A stretch of 64,000 nt of DNA from contig NZ_FONG01000011.1 in assembly GCF_900112845.1 (NCBI RefSeq), positions 186,001 through 250,000 on the forward strand. The letters are read 5' to 3'. Positions 23,297 through 31,875 of the stretch are shown piece after piece. Origin of the DNA: Actinacidiphila alni. Its GTDB lineage: Bacteria; Actinomycetota; Actinomycetes; Streptomycetales; Streptomycetaceae. The notes under the pieces were generated by a model. The model saw only the letters and a program-made list of their open reading frames with translations. It had not been told where the DNA came from and searched no databases. How positions within the stretch are numbered: the first letter of the stretch is position 1; every line of letters begins with the position of its first letter. The position numbers and the translations under genes are program-made.

Positions 23297-25210
23297 TCAG
23301 GGCGTGACGATGGGGAAGAGGGGTTCGAAGTCGTCCAGGAGCGCGGCGTAGGTGTCCAGGACACCCGTGTCGCCTTCGAGGTCGATCCTGCCCGCCCGGG
23401 CGAGTTCGGCCGCGCCGGCGGGTTGCAGGAGGACGGCGGCGACCAGTTCCTTGGCCGCGGTGACGGTGAGCTGCGGGTCGGGGCTCGTTCCGGGGCGCGC
23501 GTGCAGGACGCCGCGGCGGATCCACAGGTGCCAGGGCCGGTTCGCTCCGGTGGCGTCGGTGACATTGACGGCGATGCGGATGTCGGCGTCGGCCGCGCGC
23601 GGACCGTTGAGGTGGACAGCGGCGTAGTCGAACAGCGTGTCGATGGGCATGGACGCGATGGTGTCCGGGCTGGCGGTGACCACCGTGGCCGGGGAGATGC
23701 CGTCACGCAGTTCCTGGGCGGCGGACAGGTAGATGCCGCGCCACTGGGGCCCCTCGGCCTGGTAGCCGAGCTGTTCGTAGGCGTCGGCCTGCAGCGCCCT
23801 GGCCTCCTCGTTGCCGGGGTCGGCGAAGACCGCGGCGTGCAGGATCTGCGCGGCCCACCGGTAGTCCGCGTCCTCGATGGCGCGGCGGCCCTCGGCGAGG
23901 ACGGCGTCGGTGCCGACCATGGCGACCAGGCGCCGGGCGGTGTCGACCGGGGTGTGGGGGTTCAGCGAGACCGGGTCGCCGTCCCACGTGCCCAGTTCCT
24001 TGGTGAAGACCGCGCGGACGTCGTGGTGCAGGGTGCCGTGGTAGCCGCGGCTGGACCAGGTGCGGGCCAGTTCCTCGGGCAGCTCGATCTCCTCGGCGGC
24101 CTCCAGCGGGGTCAGGCCCCGGTTGGCCAGCCGGAGCGCCTGGTCGTGGATGTACTTGTAGGTGTCGCGCTGGGCTTCCAGGAAGCCGGTGACCTGCTGA
24201 TTTCCCCATACCGGCCAGGTGTGGGTGCCGTAGTGGACCCGCACGTCGTCGCCCCAGCGCTGCAGGGTCTCGTCCAGGTAGCGGGCGAAGTTGCGCGCGT
24301 CGCGGGTGCGGGCCCCGCGCAGGGTCTGGACGTTGTGCAGCGTGTGGTTGGCGTTCTCCGCGCACGTCAGCGCGCCCAGTTGCGGGATCCAGATGTGCAT
24401 CTCCTCGGGCGCCTCGGTGTCCGGGGCGTAGAGGAACTCGAACTCCAGCCCGGCCAGTTGCCGCTTGGTGCCGGTCTCGGTGATCGGGTCGGTCGGGGAG
24501 AGGTAGGACAGGGTGAAGCCCGCGGGCAGCCCGATGCCGATGCCGCAGGTGATGTGGCCCAGGGGGTTCTTGTCCAGCAGGCTGCCGAAGGCGTAGGAGG
24601 CGCGGCGGGACATCGCGGTGCCGGCGATGACGTTCTCGCTGATCGCGAACTTGTCGAAGGAGGCGATGGTGCCCGGGGCCAGGATCGGGACCTTGCCCGA
24701 GGCGACGTCGGCGGGGTCCACGATGCCCTTGACGCCGCCGTAGTGGTCGGCGTGGGTGTGCGTGTAGACGACGGCGGCGACCGGCTTGTCGCTGACGTGC
24801 TCGCGCACCAGGGCCATGCCCTGCCGGGCGGACTCCACCGACCCGGCGCAGTCGACCACCACCAGGCCGTCCTCGCCCTCGACGACGGTCAGGTTGGCGA
24901 TGTCGTTGTTGCGGACCTGATAGACCCCGTCCACGACCTTGTACAGGCCGCCCTTGGACAGGACTTGCGACTGGCGCCACAGGCTCGGGTTGACCGAGTC
25001 GGGGCAGGGCGCATCCTCGGCCAGGAACGCGAAGTCCCGGGGGTCGAACAGCACCAGGCCGTCCTCGCGCAGCACCCGGCCCGGCAGGGGGGCGATCAGG
25101 TCCCGGTCCGCGTCGGCGAAGTCGCTACGGTCGTCCAGCGCGTACCGGGCGGCCGCCGCCCGGTTCGCCTCGACGGTCGCCGCCGACGGCTGCTTCGGTC
25201 CGTGTCCCAT
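23297..25210 (-). CDS. Alkyl sulfatase, SdsA1-type metallo-beta-lactamase fold
   Basis: The 637-residue enzyme has the metallo-beta-lactamase zinc motif THTHADHYGG (His151, His153, Asp155, His156) and later CAENANHTLHN, characteristic of the SdsA1/BDS1 branch, which cleaves sodium dodecyl sulfate to alcohol and sulfate. A dimerisation region (about 400-500) and an SCP2-like C-terminal domain (about 520-637, IAVNVTDATGANRPWHLWIRRG) complete the usual order. No signal peptide is present, so a cytoplasmic location is likely unless the start is wrong. I chose the ATG at 25210 since the added upstream frame is not conserved in character. The gene is isolated; the released alcohol could feed dehydrogenases elsewhere. 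Confidence 0.92.
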   Translation of the reverse strand: MGHGPKQPSAATVEANRAAAARYALDDRSDFADADRDLIAPLPGRVLREDGLVLFDPRDFAFLAEDAPCPDSVNPSLWRQSQVLSKGGLYKVVDGVYQVRNNDIANLTVVEGEDGLVVVDCAGSVESARQGMALVREHVSDKPVAAVVYTHTHADHYGGVKGIVDPADVASGKVPILAPGTIASFDKFAISENVIAGTAMSRRASYAFGSLLDKNPLGHITCGIGIGLPAGFTLSYLSPTDPITETGTKRQLAGLEFEFLYAPDTEAPEEMHIWIPQLGALTCAENANHTLHNVQTLRGARTRDARNFARYLDETLQRWGDDVRVHYGTHTWPVWGNQQVTGFLEAQRDTYKYIHDQALRLANRGLTPLEAAEEIELPEELARTWSSRGYHGTLHHDVRAVFTKELGTWDGDPVSLNPHTPVDTARRLVAMVGTDAVLAEGRRAIEDADYRWAAQILHAAVFADPGNEEARALQADAYEQLGYQAEGPQWRGIYLSAAQELRDGISPATVVTASPDTIASMPIDTLFDYAAVHLNGPRAADADIRIAVNVTDATGANRPWHLWIRRGVLHARPGTSPDPQLTVTAAKELVAAVLLQPAGAAELARAGRIDLEGDTGVLDTYAALLDDFEPLFPIVTP

Positions 25211-25419
25211 AGCGTCGTCCCGTCCTCGCAGGTCATCCGGGGCAAGCCCCACAGATCCCATCGTGGGGTCCGGCCGGAGACCGGGCAAACGGAACCGGAG
25301 CCGGTGCGGCGCTGACGGCGGCGGCCGTCCGAGATGCGGCGGACCACGTCCGGCGGTATCCCTTGAGGAGTCCGGATCGGCTTCCGCGGTGGCGCCGACC
25401 GGCGAGGAAGGGATCCGGC

Positions 25420-25824
25420 ATGGACGACTATCCGCTGTTGAATCTGTTTCTCACGATGCTGTATTTCTTCTTGTGGATCATGTGGTTCTTCCTGCTGTTC
25501 AAGGTGATCACCGATCTGTTCCGGGACCACTCCTTGAGCGGCTGGGGCAAGGCCGGCTGGCTCATCGTCGTCCTCCTCCTGCCCTACCTCGGCGTGCTGC
25601 TGTATCTGATCCTGCGCGGCCGGAGCATGCACGACCGCGACGTCACCGAGGCGAAGGAGCAGGAAGCGGCCTTCCGCTCGTACGTACGGAAGGCCGCGGG
25701 ACCCGATTCCGGCGCGGGCGGCAGCGAGCACGTGAACGAACTGGCCAGGCTCGCCGACATGAAGCGCGACGGGGACCTGACCCCGGAGGAGTACGAGAGG
25801 GCCAAGGCGAAAGTCCTCGCCTGA
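25420..25824 (+). CDS. Small membrane protein with PLDc_N segment and C-terminal SHOCT domain
   Basis: The 134-residue protein has two membrane segments (LLNLFLTMLYFFLWIMWFFLLFKVI and AGWLIVVLLLPYLGVLLYLIL) matching the N-terminal domain of cardiolipin synthases. A charged linker and a SHOCT motif (VNELARLADMKRDGDLTPEEYERAKAKVL) follow. SHOCT domains are short oligomerisation modules. It lacks catalytic HKD motifs, so it is not a phospholipase. The ATG at 25420 follows GAGGAAGGGA; upstream frame residues are basic and unsupported. It diverges from the alkylsulfatase. Related stress-associated small proteins are common in Streptomyces, but the function is unknown. Confidence 0.85.
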   Translation: MDDYPLLNLFLTMLYFFLWIMWFFLLFKVITDLFRDHSLSGWGKAGWLIVVLLLPYLGVLLYLILRGRSMHDRDVTEAKEQEAAFRSYVRKAAGPDSGAGGSEHVNELARLADMKRDGDLTPEEYERAKAKVLA

Positions 25825-25875
25825 GGGGAAACGCCCCGTCCCTTCCTGACCGCCTCCGGTGACCGGCGCGGCGGA

Positions 25876-26844
25876 TCAGCGCTCGCGCCCCCGCGGTTTC
25901 AGGGGAGTCGCCGGCAGGGACGGGGCCGTCAGGCGGTCGCCGTCGTAGCCGTGGACCTCGCCGAAGCGATCGCCGCTGTTCCAGTCCTCGCGGGCCTTCG
26001 CGATGTCGTCCGCGGATCGTCCGACGAAGTTCCACCACATGACGATCTGCTCCTCGAAGGGCTCGCCGCCCAGGAGCATCAAGGAGGCGGGGGTGTCGGC
26101 GCGCAGGGGGAGGTCGCGGCGGCCGCAGCCGAGGTAGAGGAGGGAGCCGGGGGTGAGGGGGACGCCGTCGACGTGGGATTCGCCGGACATGGTGAGGACG
26201 GCGTATTCGAAGTCGGGGCGGAGCGGGAGACGGGTGTCGGTGCCCGGGGCGAGGGTGAGGTCGGCGCCGACCAGGGGGGTGTGGGTGGTGCCGGGCGAGG
26301 CGGCGCCGTCGAGGTCGCCGAGGATGACCGTGGCGTGCAGACCGCCGCCGCCGGTGATCTCGGGGAGCACCGGGTGGTGCTCGAAGGCGGGCGCGATGTG
26401 CCGGCTGGCGTCGGGCAGCGCGACCCAGAGCTGGGCGCCGTGCAGCAGCCGGGCGTGGTCGCGGGGCGATTCCTCGGAGTGGGCGATGGCCCGGCCCGAG
26501 GTCATCAGGCCCAGCTCGCGCGGGCGCACCGTTTGCAGGCTGCCGAGGCTGTCGCGGTGCAGCACCTCGCCGTCGTGCAGCCAGCTCACCGTCTGGAGGC
26601 CGATGTGCGGATGCGGCGCCACCTGCATGCCCGGTTCCTCGGCGATGTCGTCGGGGCCGTAGTGGTCGACGAAACACCAGGCGCCGACCATGCGGCGGCC
26701 GAGGCTGGGCAGCAGCCGCCGTACTTGCGTGCTCTCGCCGAGCTGGACGGTACGGGCGGGGAGCAGGTCGCGGACCGGGGCGGCGGAGACGTCGGCGCGC
26801 CCGCCGCAGACGGTCGCGGCGGGCCGCACATCGAGGTTGCTCAT
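25876..26844 (-). CDS. Pirin-family protein
   Basis: The 322-residue bicupin has the pirin signatures PHPHIGLQTVSWLHDGEVLHRDSLG and GLMTSGRAIAHSEES, which carry the iron-binding His/His/His/Glu set. The C-terminal cupin starts near 190. Pirins are cytoplasmic; bacterial ones act as quercetinases or modulate pyruvate dehydrogenase and redox responses. The length is normal for the two-domain branch. The ATG at 26844 is the first good start. It converges on the SHOCT gene with a 51-bp gap and stands alone. The biochemical role here cannot be assigned. Confidence 0.9.
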   Translation of the reverse strand: MSNLDVRPAATVCGGRADVSAAPVRDLLPARTVQLGESTQVRRLLPSLGRRMVGAWCFVDHYGPDDIAEEPGMQVAPHPHIGLQTVSWLHDGEVLHRDSLGSLQTVRPRELGLMTSGRAIAHSEESPRDHARLLHGAQLWVALPDASRHIAPAFEHHPVLPEITGGGGLHATVILGDLDGAASPGTTHTPLVGADLTLAPGTDTRLPLRPDFEYAVLTMSGESHVDGVPLTPGSLLYLGCGRRDLPLRADTPASLMLLGGEPFEEQIVMWWNFVGRSADDIAKAREDWNSGDRFGEVHGYDGDRLTAPSLPATPLKPRGRER

Positions 26845-26912
26845 ACGCCCGATGATGCCGCGCGCGACCGCCCGAGGCGAGGAGGGAACCGGGCGGTCGC
26901 GCGGTCGGTGGG

Positions 26913-26986
26913 TCCGGGGCGGGGCCCGGCGCCGGGACTAGGACGCGGCTCCGGGGCGGGGCCCGGCGCCGGGACTAGGACGCGGC
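26913..26986. repeat. 37-bp perfect tandem duplication overlapping a stop codon
   Basis: Two identical 37-bp copies (26913-26949, 26950-26986) lie at the 3' end of the 78-residue gene. The stop TAG (complement of 26975-26977) is inside the second copy, so the duplication repeats the last codons and the stop. Confidence 0.9.
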
Positions 26987-27211
26987 GGGCGCCGGAGCGA
27001 CGACGGGCCTGACCGGCGCCGGGTACGGGGCGTCGGCGGCGTGCGCCGGGTGGACGCCGTGCACGAGGTCACGCGCCTCGCTGGTGTACATCTCGCGGTC
27101 GCTCAGCGTCAGGTGCGGGAAGTAGTCCTTCAGCCGCGTGACGACCTGCTGCTCCGACTCGTGGCACTCGCGCAGCAGGAAGATCGCCTTGTGCAGAATG
27201 TCGCCGTCCAT
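26975..27211 (-). CDS. Small uncharacterised protein
   Basis: The 78-residue product starts MDGDILHKAIFLLRECHE and has a helical N-terminal part (about 1-50) followed by an Ala/Pro-rich tail (DAPYPAPVRPVVAPAPAAS). It contains one cysteine, no signal peptide and no membrane segment. I do not recognise a family. The plausible ribosome site is weak. Its last codons and stop are included in a 37-bp tandem duplication, which means that the tail has been changed or is free to vary. It follows the AtuA gene on the same strand, 70 bp downstream, and may be co-transcribed. Confidence 0.6.
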   Translation of the reverse strand: MDGDILHKAIFLLRECHESEQQVVTRLKDYFPHLTLSDREMYTSEARDLVHGVHPAHAADAPYPAPVRPVVAPAPAAS

Positions 27212-27281
27212 GGGGACCGCCCTTCACTACCCCCCGTGGGCCTGTTGCCCTCGGACGTTTCCCATGATGGCGCCGGGATTG

Positions 27282-29138
27282 TCACCGCTTGGGCAACGGC
27301 GTGTACTGGCTCTGCAAAAGATCCACCAGCTTTTCCGGTACGTCCGCCAGGCAGCCCCGCAGCCGCTCCCCCAGCGCCTTGGCCTGCGGATCCGCTCTGG
27401 TGGAGGCGGCGACACCGTCGCCGAGCAGGCCGTGCACCACGAAGTTCACGGCGCGCAGATTCGGCAGCTCCCAACGGCTGACGGGCAGCGCCGCGGTCTC
27501 CGGCAGCAGCACCCGCAGCCGGGGCACGTCGAGATACGCGCGCAGCCACGCGTACGCCTCGTCGTCGCGCGCCCACAGCCCGACGTTCGCGTCGCCGCCC
27601 TTGTCCCCGGAGCGCGCGCCGACGACGCTGCCCAGCGGCAGCCGTACGGTCCGGCCGAAGCGCTCTGGCGGTTCCGGGGCGGTGCGGCGCGGCGGTGCGG
27701 TGACCGCTCCGCCCGGCGGTGGTGCGGTGACCGGCGGTACGGGCTCGGCCCGCGGTACGGGCGCCGGGCGGTCCTCGCGGGGGCCGGTGGCGCCGTACGG
27801 GGGGCGCGGTACGGGCAGCCGGGTGCCGTCGGCGAGCACCGTGACGGCGGTGACCTCGTCGGCGTCGATCAGCGCGGGCCAGTACACGCCGTATTCGGTG
27901 GGGCGCGGTGAGGCGTGCTCCAGGTAGAGGCCCGGGTAACCGGCCAGCGCGGAGCCTGCGACGTCGGTGAAGAAGCCGCGGCCGACGGTGTCGAGGTCGG
28001 GGTCCTTGACGGTGAGGGTGAGCCGGTCGGCCTCGCCGCCGTGCTCGCGCCGCAGGTCGTACGCGGCGAAACGGCCGGGGCCGCCGGTGGCGTCGCGCAG
28101 GGTGGCCTCGGCGAAGTCCGCCTTGGCGTCGAGGTCGAGGCCGGTGAGCACGAAGGTCGCCGAATTGCGGTAGCCGCCGCGGTGGTTGACGCAGACCTTG
28201 AGGGTCTCGGGCGCGGGCTCGCCCGCGACCGGGCCGACCGCGACCCGGTCGGGGCCTTGCTGGGTGAGGCGGACGGTGTCGAAGCGGGCCACCACATCGG
28301 CGTTGAGGTAGCCGGGTCCGCCGATCTCGTACAGGAGTTGGGCGGTGACGGTGCCGACGGTGACGGCGCCGCCGGTGCCGGGGTGCTTGGTGATGACGCT
28401 GGAGCCGTCGGGGTGGATTTCGGCGATGGGGAAGCCGGGGTGCACCGGGTCGGGGATCTCGGTGAAGAAGGAGTAGTTGCCGCCGGTGGCCTGGGTGCCG
28501 CATTCGATGATGTGGCCCGCGGTGACGGCGCCGGCCAGCCGGTCCCAGTCGTCGAGCGCCCAGTCGAAGGCCCAGGCGGCGGGGCCGACGACCAGCGAGG
28601 CGTCGGTGACCCGGCCGCAGATCACCACGTCGGCGCCCCCGCGCAGCGCCTGCGCGATGCCCCAGCCGCCGAGGTAGGCGTTGGCGGTGACCGGTTCGAC
28701 ACCGGACAGGGCGAGCGGGCGGCCGGTCGCCAGATGGGCGAAGTCGTGGCCGCGGGACTGGAGTTCGGGCAGCCGGTCCAGCAGGTCGTCGCCCTCGACA
28801 TGGGCGACGGACGGGTGCAGGCCGCCGGCCGCGGCCAGTTCGGCGAGCTTGGCCGCGAGCCCGGCCGGATTGAGACCGCCCGCGTTGACGACGATCTTGA
28901 TGCCGCGTTCCAGGCAGGCGCCGAGCACGTCGCGCATCTGGGCGAGGAAGGAGACCGCGTAGCCGCCGTCCGGGTCGCGCTGCCGCGCCTTCCACAGCAG
29001 CAGCATGGTCAGTTCGGCGAGATAGTCGCCGGTCAGGACGTCGATCGGGCCGCCCTCGACCATTTCGCGGGCGGCCGAGAGCCGGTCGCCGTAGTAGCCG
29101 GAGCAGTTCGCGATCCGCAACGGCGTGTGTGCCGTCAT
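27282..29138 (-). CDS. AtuA-family (DUF1446) acyclic terpene/acyl-CoA utilisation protein
   Basis: The 618-residue protein has the DUF1446 domain (about 8-440): LRIANCSGYYGDRLSAAREMVEGG, NAGGLNPAGLAAKLAEL, GRVTDASLVVGPAAWAF, and IIECGTQATGGNYSFF. A Pro/Ala-rich linker leads to the AtuA-like C-terminal domain (about 510-610, VRLPLGSVVGARSGDKGGDANVGLWA). In Pseudomonas the atu operon degrades citronellol-type acids, with AtuA of unproved function. In other bacteria the gene sits with acyl-CoA carboxylases and dehydrogenases. Here it stands alone except for a remnant of an oxidoreductase just upstream, so a former operon may have been lost. The ATG at 29138 follows GGGAGGGCGG. Confidence 0.9.
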   Translation of the reverse strand: MTAHTPLRIANCSGYYGDRLSAAREMVEGGPIDVLTGDYLAELTMLLLWKARQRDPDGGYAVSFLAQMRDVLGACLERGIKIVVNAGGLNPAGLAAKLAELAAAGGLHPSVAHVEGDDLLDRLPELQSRGHDFAHLATGRPLALSGVEPVTANAYLGGWGIAQALRGGADVVICGRVTDASLVVGPAAWAFDWALDDWDRLAGAVTAGHIIECGTQATGGNYSFFTEIPDPVHPGFPIAEIHPDGSSVITKHPGTGGAVTVGTVTAQLLYEIGGPGYLNADVVARFDTVRLTQQGPDRVAVGPVAGEPAPETLKVCVNHRGGYRNSATFVLTGLDLDAKADFAEATLRDATGGPGRFAAYDLRREHGGEADRLTLTVKDPDLDTVGRGFFTDVAGSALAGYPGLYLEHASPRPTEYGVYWPALIDADEVTAVTVLADGTRLPVPRPPYGATGPREDRPAPVPRAEPVPPVTAPPPGGAVTAPPRRTAPEPPERFGRTVRLPLGSVVGARSGDKGGDANVGLWARDDEAYAWLRAYLDVPRLRVLLPETAALPVSRWELPNLRAVNFVVHGLLGDGVAASTRADPQAKALGERLRGCLADVPEKLVDLLQSQYTPLPKR

Positions 29139-29150
29139 TCCGCCCTCCCG

Positions 29151-29237
29151 TCACTCCCCCGCGTCACCGATCCGCACGATCATCTTGCCGGTGTTCCCGC
29201 CGCGCAAGACCGCACGGACGGCGCCCGCGACCGCGCC
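29151..29237 (-). pseudogene. C-terminal remnant of a CurA-type NADP-dependent oxidoreductase
   Basis: The minus-strand frame ending at 29151 encodes GAVRAVLRGGNTGKMIVRIGDAGE, the typical end of medium-chain NADP-dependent oxidoreductases of the CurA/PTGR type (VLRGENTGKMIVRV in relatives). Only about 28 residues remain. Homology ends near 29237 where the NUDIX promoter begins. It lies 12 bp upstream of AtuA on the same strand, so the AtuA gene probably lost its upstream partner by deletion. Confidence 0.65.
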
Positions 29238-29265
29238 CCGCACCGCCGGTGGTTGAATCGGTGCC

Positions 29266-29808
29266 ATGAGCGAGCCCACCCCGCCGGCGGCGCTGTCCGC
29301 GGCCGAGATCATCGACATCGTGGACGAGCAGGACCGGGTCGTCGGGCGGTCGGCGCGCGGCGAGGCGTACGCGAAGGGTCTGCGGCACCGCTGTGTCTTC
29401 ATCCTGGCCAGGGACGCCGAGGACCGGATCTTCGTGCACCGCAGGACCGCCGACAAACTGGTCTTCCCTTCGCTGCACGACATGTTCGTCGGCGGTGTCG
29501 TCGGCGCGGGCGAGTCGTACGACGCGGCGGCGCTGCGCGAGGCCGAGGAGGAGCTGGGGGTGAGCGGACTGCCGCGCCCCGAACCGCTGTTCAGGTTCCT
29601 GTACGAGGACGGCCCGCGCACCTGGTGGTCGGCCGTCTACGAGGTGCGCTGCCTGCTCCCGGTCGCCCCGCAGCCGGAGGAGGTGGCCTGGCACACCTTC
29701 CTCACCGAGGACGAACTGGCCGCCCGGCTCACCGAATGGGAGTGGGTGCCGGACGGTCTGGACGGTTACCGCAGGCTGCTCGACTGGCGTGCGGCGCAGG
29801 CGGGCTGA
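29266..29808 (+). CDS. NUDIX hydrolase, YfcD/isopentenyl-isomerase-like
   Basis: The 180-residue protein has a NUDIX box (GGVVGAGESYDAAALREAEEELGV, near residues 84-107) with the usual Glu cluster REAEEELG. The flanks EIIDIVDEQDRVVGRSARGEAYAKGLRHRCVFI and RRTADKLVFPSLHDMFVGG match the YfcD subgroup, which is related to isopentenyl-diphosphate isomerase. The substrate is a nucleoside diphosphate derivative or similar; it cannot be specified. There is no ribosome site before the ATG at 29266, but TTGAAT lies 7 bp upstream, so leaderless transcription is possible. It diverges from the AtuA gene. Confidence 0.88.
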   Translation: MSEPTPPAALSAAEIIDIVDEQDRVVGRSARGEAYAKGLRHRCVFILARDAEDRIFVHRRTADKLVFPSLHDMFVGGVVGAGESYDAAALREAEEELGVSGLPRPEPLFRFLYEDGPRTWWSAVYEVRCLLPVAPQPEEVAWHTFLTEDELAARLTEWEWVPDGLDGYRRLLDWRAAQAG

Positions 29809-29832
29809 CGCTCCGTCACTTCCAGGGCCGGT

Positions 29833-30171
29833 TCAGCCGAGCACGAGCAGTCCGGCGATCACCGAGGCGCAGTTGGCGGCGACCGAGGCCGCGTAGGGCA
29901 GTTGACCGCGCAGCCGCAGCAGCCGGCCGAGCAGCAGGCCCTCGACGGCGCAGACCGCGGCCTCGGCGACCGCGAAGGCCGGCCAGTAGGCGGCGCCGTG
30001 CGCCTGCCGCAGGAACCACCACAGCGGCGGGTGCGTCACACAGTTGACCATGACGGCCGCGAGCGCGGTCCGGCGCGGTCGGACGGGCGCGGGGGCCGCT
30101 GCGGTGACCGCCGCGACGTAGCACGGCACCTCGACCAGCAGGGTGAGGGCGAGGACCAGCGGATACGGCAC
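29833..30171 (-). CDS. Small integral membrane protein
   Basis: The 112-residue protein has three hydrophobic segments (LVLALTLLVEVPCYVAAVTA, ALAAVMVNCVTHPPLWWFL, AASVAANCASVIAGLLVLG) and the polar loop RQAHGAAYWPAF. It carries Cys residues in the membrane. I do not recognise a named family. It is divergent from the larger membrane protein at 30201 with only 29 bp between starts, so the two share a promoter region and perhaps a function. Confidence 0.75.
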   Translation of the reverse strand: MPYPLVLALTLLVEVPCYVAAVTAAAPAPVRPRRTALAAVMVNCVTHPPLWWFLRQAHGAAYWPAFAVAEAAVCAVEGLLLGRLLRLRGQLPYAASVAANCASVIAGLLVLG

Positions 30172-30200
30172 GGGCGGATCGTGCCACGGGGAGGGGACGA

Positions 30201-31289
30201 GTGGCCAGCGCGGTGGGGGCGCCCTTTTCGGGTGCGCGACGAGGGGTCCGGCGCGGTGCGGGCGGGCAGCGGTCGGCGGAGCAGGGGGCGGACGGTCCGG
30301 CGCTGCCGGTGACCGGTTTCGTCCTGGCGGCGGCGGTGGCCCTCGCGGTGTCGCTGCGGCTGCCCGCCGGCACGGCCGTGGTGGGGCTCGCGGTCTTCGG
30401 CATCCTGCACAATGTGCTCGAACTCCGGTACGTGGCAGGCCGGTTCGAAGGGGTGCTGCGCGGCCCGTTCCTGCGGCTGCTGGGCGCGCTGATCACCGGC
30501 ATCGTCGTCTGCCGCCTGCTGCCGCCGTCCACCGGCACCCGTACCGCCGAGATCCTGCTCGCGTACGGGCTGCTCGCCGCGGCCTGCGTGCACGCGCTGC
30601 GGTCCAGGCCGCTGCTGCTGGCCGCTTCTGCCGCGCTGCTGGCGGCGGCGGCCGTCACCTCGCTGTCCTTCCCCGCCTACCACTTCGTGGTGCTGGCCCA
30701 CTTGCACAATGTGGTGCCGCTGCTCTTCCTGTGGGAGTGGTCGCGGGCGATGCCGCGCGGCCGGGCCGCCTTCCGTGCGGTGCAGTGCGGATGGGTGCTG
30801 CTGATTCCGGCGCTGCTGCTGTCCGGCGCCCTGGACGGCCTGCTCGGCGCGGGCTCCGGCTGGACCGACCGGCTGGCGCTGTCGTACACCCCGCCCGCCT
30901 GGCAGCACACGCACGCCGGCCTGCGCTTCGTCGCGGTCTTCGCCTTCCTCCAGACGATGCACTACGTGGTGTGGGTGTGGTTCATGCCGCGGTACGCGCC
31001 GGACGCGACCGAGGCGTTCGAGCGGCGCGCGCCCGTGCTGCGCGGTGTACGCGCCTGGGCGCTGGGGCTCGGCGGGGCGGCGGCGCTGTCGGTGCTGTTC
31101 GTCAGCGACTACACGCAGGGGCGGTCGCTGTACGCGGCGGTCGCCAGCTATCACGCCTATCTGGAATTCCCGGTCCTGCTGATGCTCGTCCTGGGGCTCG
31201 GCGAACAGGGCCGGGCCGGGAGGCCGGGACGCGCCGCGCTCCCGGACGGTACCGACGACGAGGAGAACGTGCCTCATGCTGCTCGCTGA
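30201..31289 (+). CDS. Polytopic membrane protein of unknown function
   Basis: The 362-residue protein has a charged N-terminus and about nine to ten membrane segments from residue 37 onward. Striking histidines lie in the membrane or at its edge: GILHNVLELRYVAGRF, FPAYHFVVLAHLHNVVPLLFLWEW and LQTMHYVVWVWFMPRY. They might bind heme or metal; this is inference. The GTG start at 30201 follows GGGGAGGGGAC. Its stop overlaps a 45-residue membrane peptide gene by 14 bp, and two DUF202 genes follow closely, so the four genes probably form an operon for a membrane complex. I cannot assign a family. Confidence 0.75.
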   Translation: MASAVGAPFSGARRGVRRGAGGQRSAEQGADGPALPVTGFVLAAAVALAVSLRLPAGTAVVGLAVFGILHNVLELRYVAGRFEGVLRGPFLRLLGALITGIVVCRLLPPSTGTRTAEILLAYGLLAAACVHALRSRPLLLAASAALLAAAAVTSLSFPAYHFVVLAHLHNVVPLLFLWEWSRAMPRGRAAFRAVQCGWVLLIPALLLSGALDGLLGAGSGWTDRLALSYTPPAWQHTHAGLRFVAVFAFLQTMHYVVWVWFMPRYAPDATEAFERRAPVLRGVRAWALGLGGAAALSVLFVSDYTQGRSLYAAVASYHAYLEFPVLLMLVLGLGEQGRAGRPGRAALPDGTDDEENVPHAAR

Positions 31290-31413
31290 CATCGCGCCGC
31301 CGCAGGACAGCGGCGGCGGTTCCGCCGGTCATGTGGTGATCGCCGTGGTGGGCGTGGTGCTGCTCGCCGCGATCCTCGCGGTGATCATCGCGGCGGTGTC
31401 GCGCCGCAGGTGA
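31276..31413 (+). CDS. 45-residue single-span membrane peptide
   Basis: MLLADIAPPQDSGGG leads into a single strong membrane helix (VVIAVVGVVLLAAILAVIIAAV) ending SRRR, a classic N-out, C-in topology. The start overlaps the previous gene by 14 bp in another frame, and GAGGAGAACG lies 7 bp upstream. These features support a real gene despite its size. It may be a subunit or regulator of the larger membrane protein encoded just before it. No family is recognised. Confidence 0.6.
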   Translation: MLLADIAPPQDSGGGSAGHVVIAVVGVVLLAAILAVIIAAVSRRR

Positions 31414-31449
31414 CGGGCCGGTGCGCGCCCCGGTGGTTAGTGTGGCCGC

Positions 31450-31875
31450 GTGAGCGCTTTCGCCCAGCGGCTGCCCGCGCGGCTGCGTGCCGCACGGGAC
31501 TCCGTACGGCTGTGGTTCGCCCCCGCCCGCGTGCAGCGGGAGGGCGCCACTCCCGACTACCGTTTCTCGCTCGCCAACGAGCGGACCTTCCTCGCCTGGA
31601 TCCGTACCGCCCTCGCCCTGATCGGCGGCGGCTTCGCCATCGACCAGTTCCTCACCGACCACCTCGCACGCTGGGTACGGGCGGCGCTGGCGCTCGCGCT
31701 GCTGGTCGGCGGTGTGGCCTGCACCCTGCGCGCGGTCAACCACTGGGTGCGCTGCGAACGCGCGATGCGGCGCGGCGCCGATCTTCCGGTGTCCCGTTTT
31801 CCCGCGCTGCTCGCCGTGACGGTCGCCGTCATCGCCGTCGCGATGGTGTGCGTCGTCCTCTTCGGCTGGGCCTGA
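31450..31875 (+). CDS. YidH/DUF202-family membrane protein
   Basis: The 141-residue protein carries the DUF202 signature RFSLANERTFLAWIRTALALIGGGFAI followed by two more membrane segments (ALALALLVGGVACTL and LLAVTVAVIAVAMVCVVLFG). DUF202 proteins are small inner-membrane proteins of unknown function. The GTG at 31450 is chosen since the family usually begins shortly before the NERTFLAWIRT motif. There is no strong ribosome site; a TAGTGT hexamer 7 bp before the start allows leaderless initiation. It overlaps the next DUF202 gene in a TGATG stop/start, showing translational coupling. Confidence 0.85.
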   Translation: MSAFAQRLPARLRAARDSVRLWFAPARVQREGATPDYRFSLANERTFLAWIRTALALIGGGFAIDQFLTDHLARWVRAALALALLVGGVACTLRAVNHWVRCERAMRRGADLPVSRFPALLAVTVAVIAVAMVCVVLFGWA

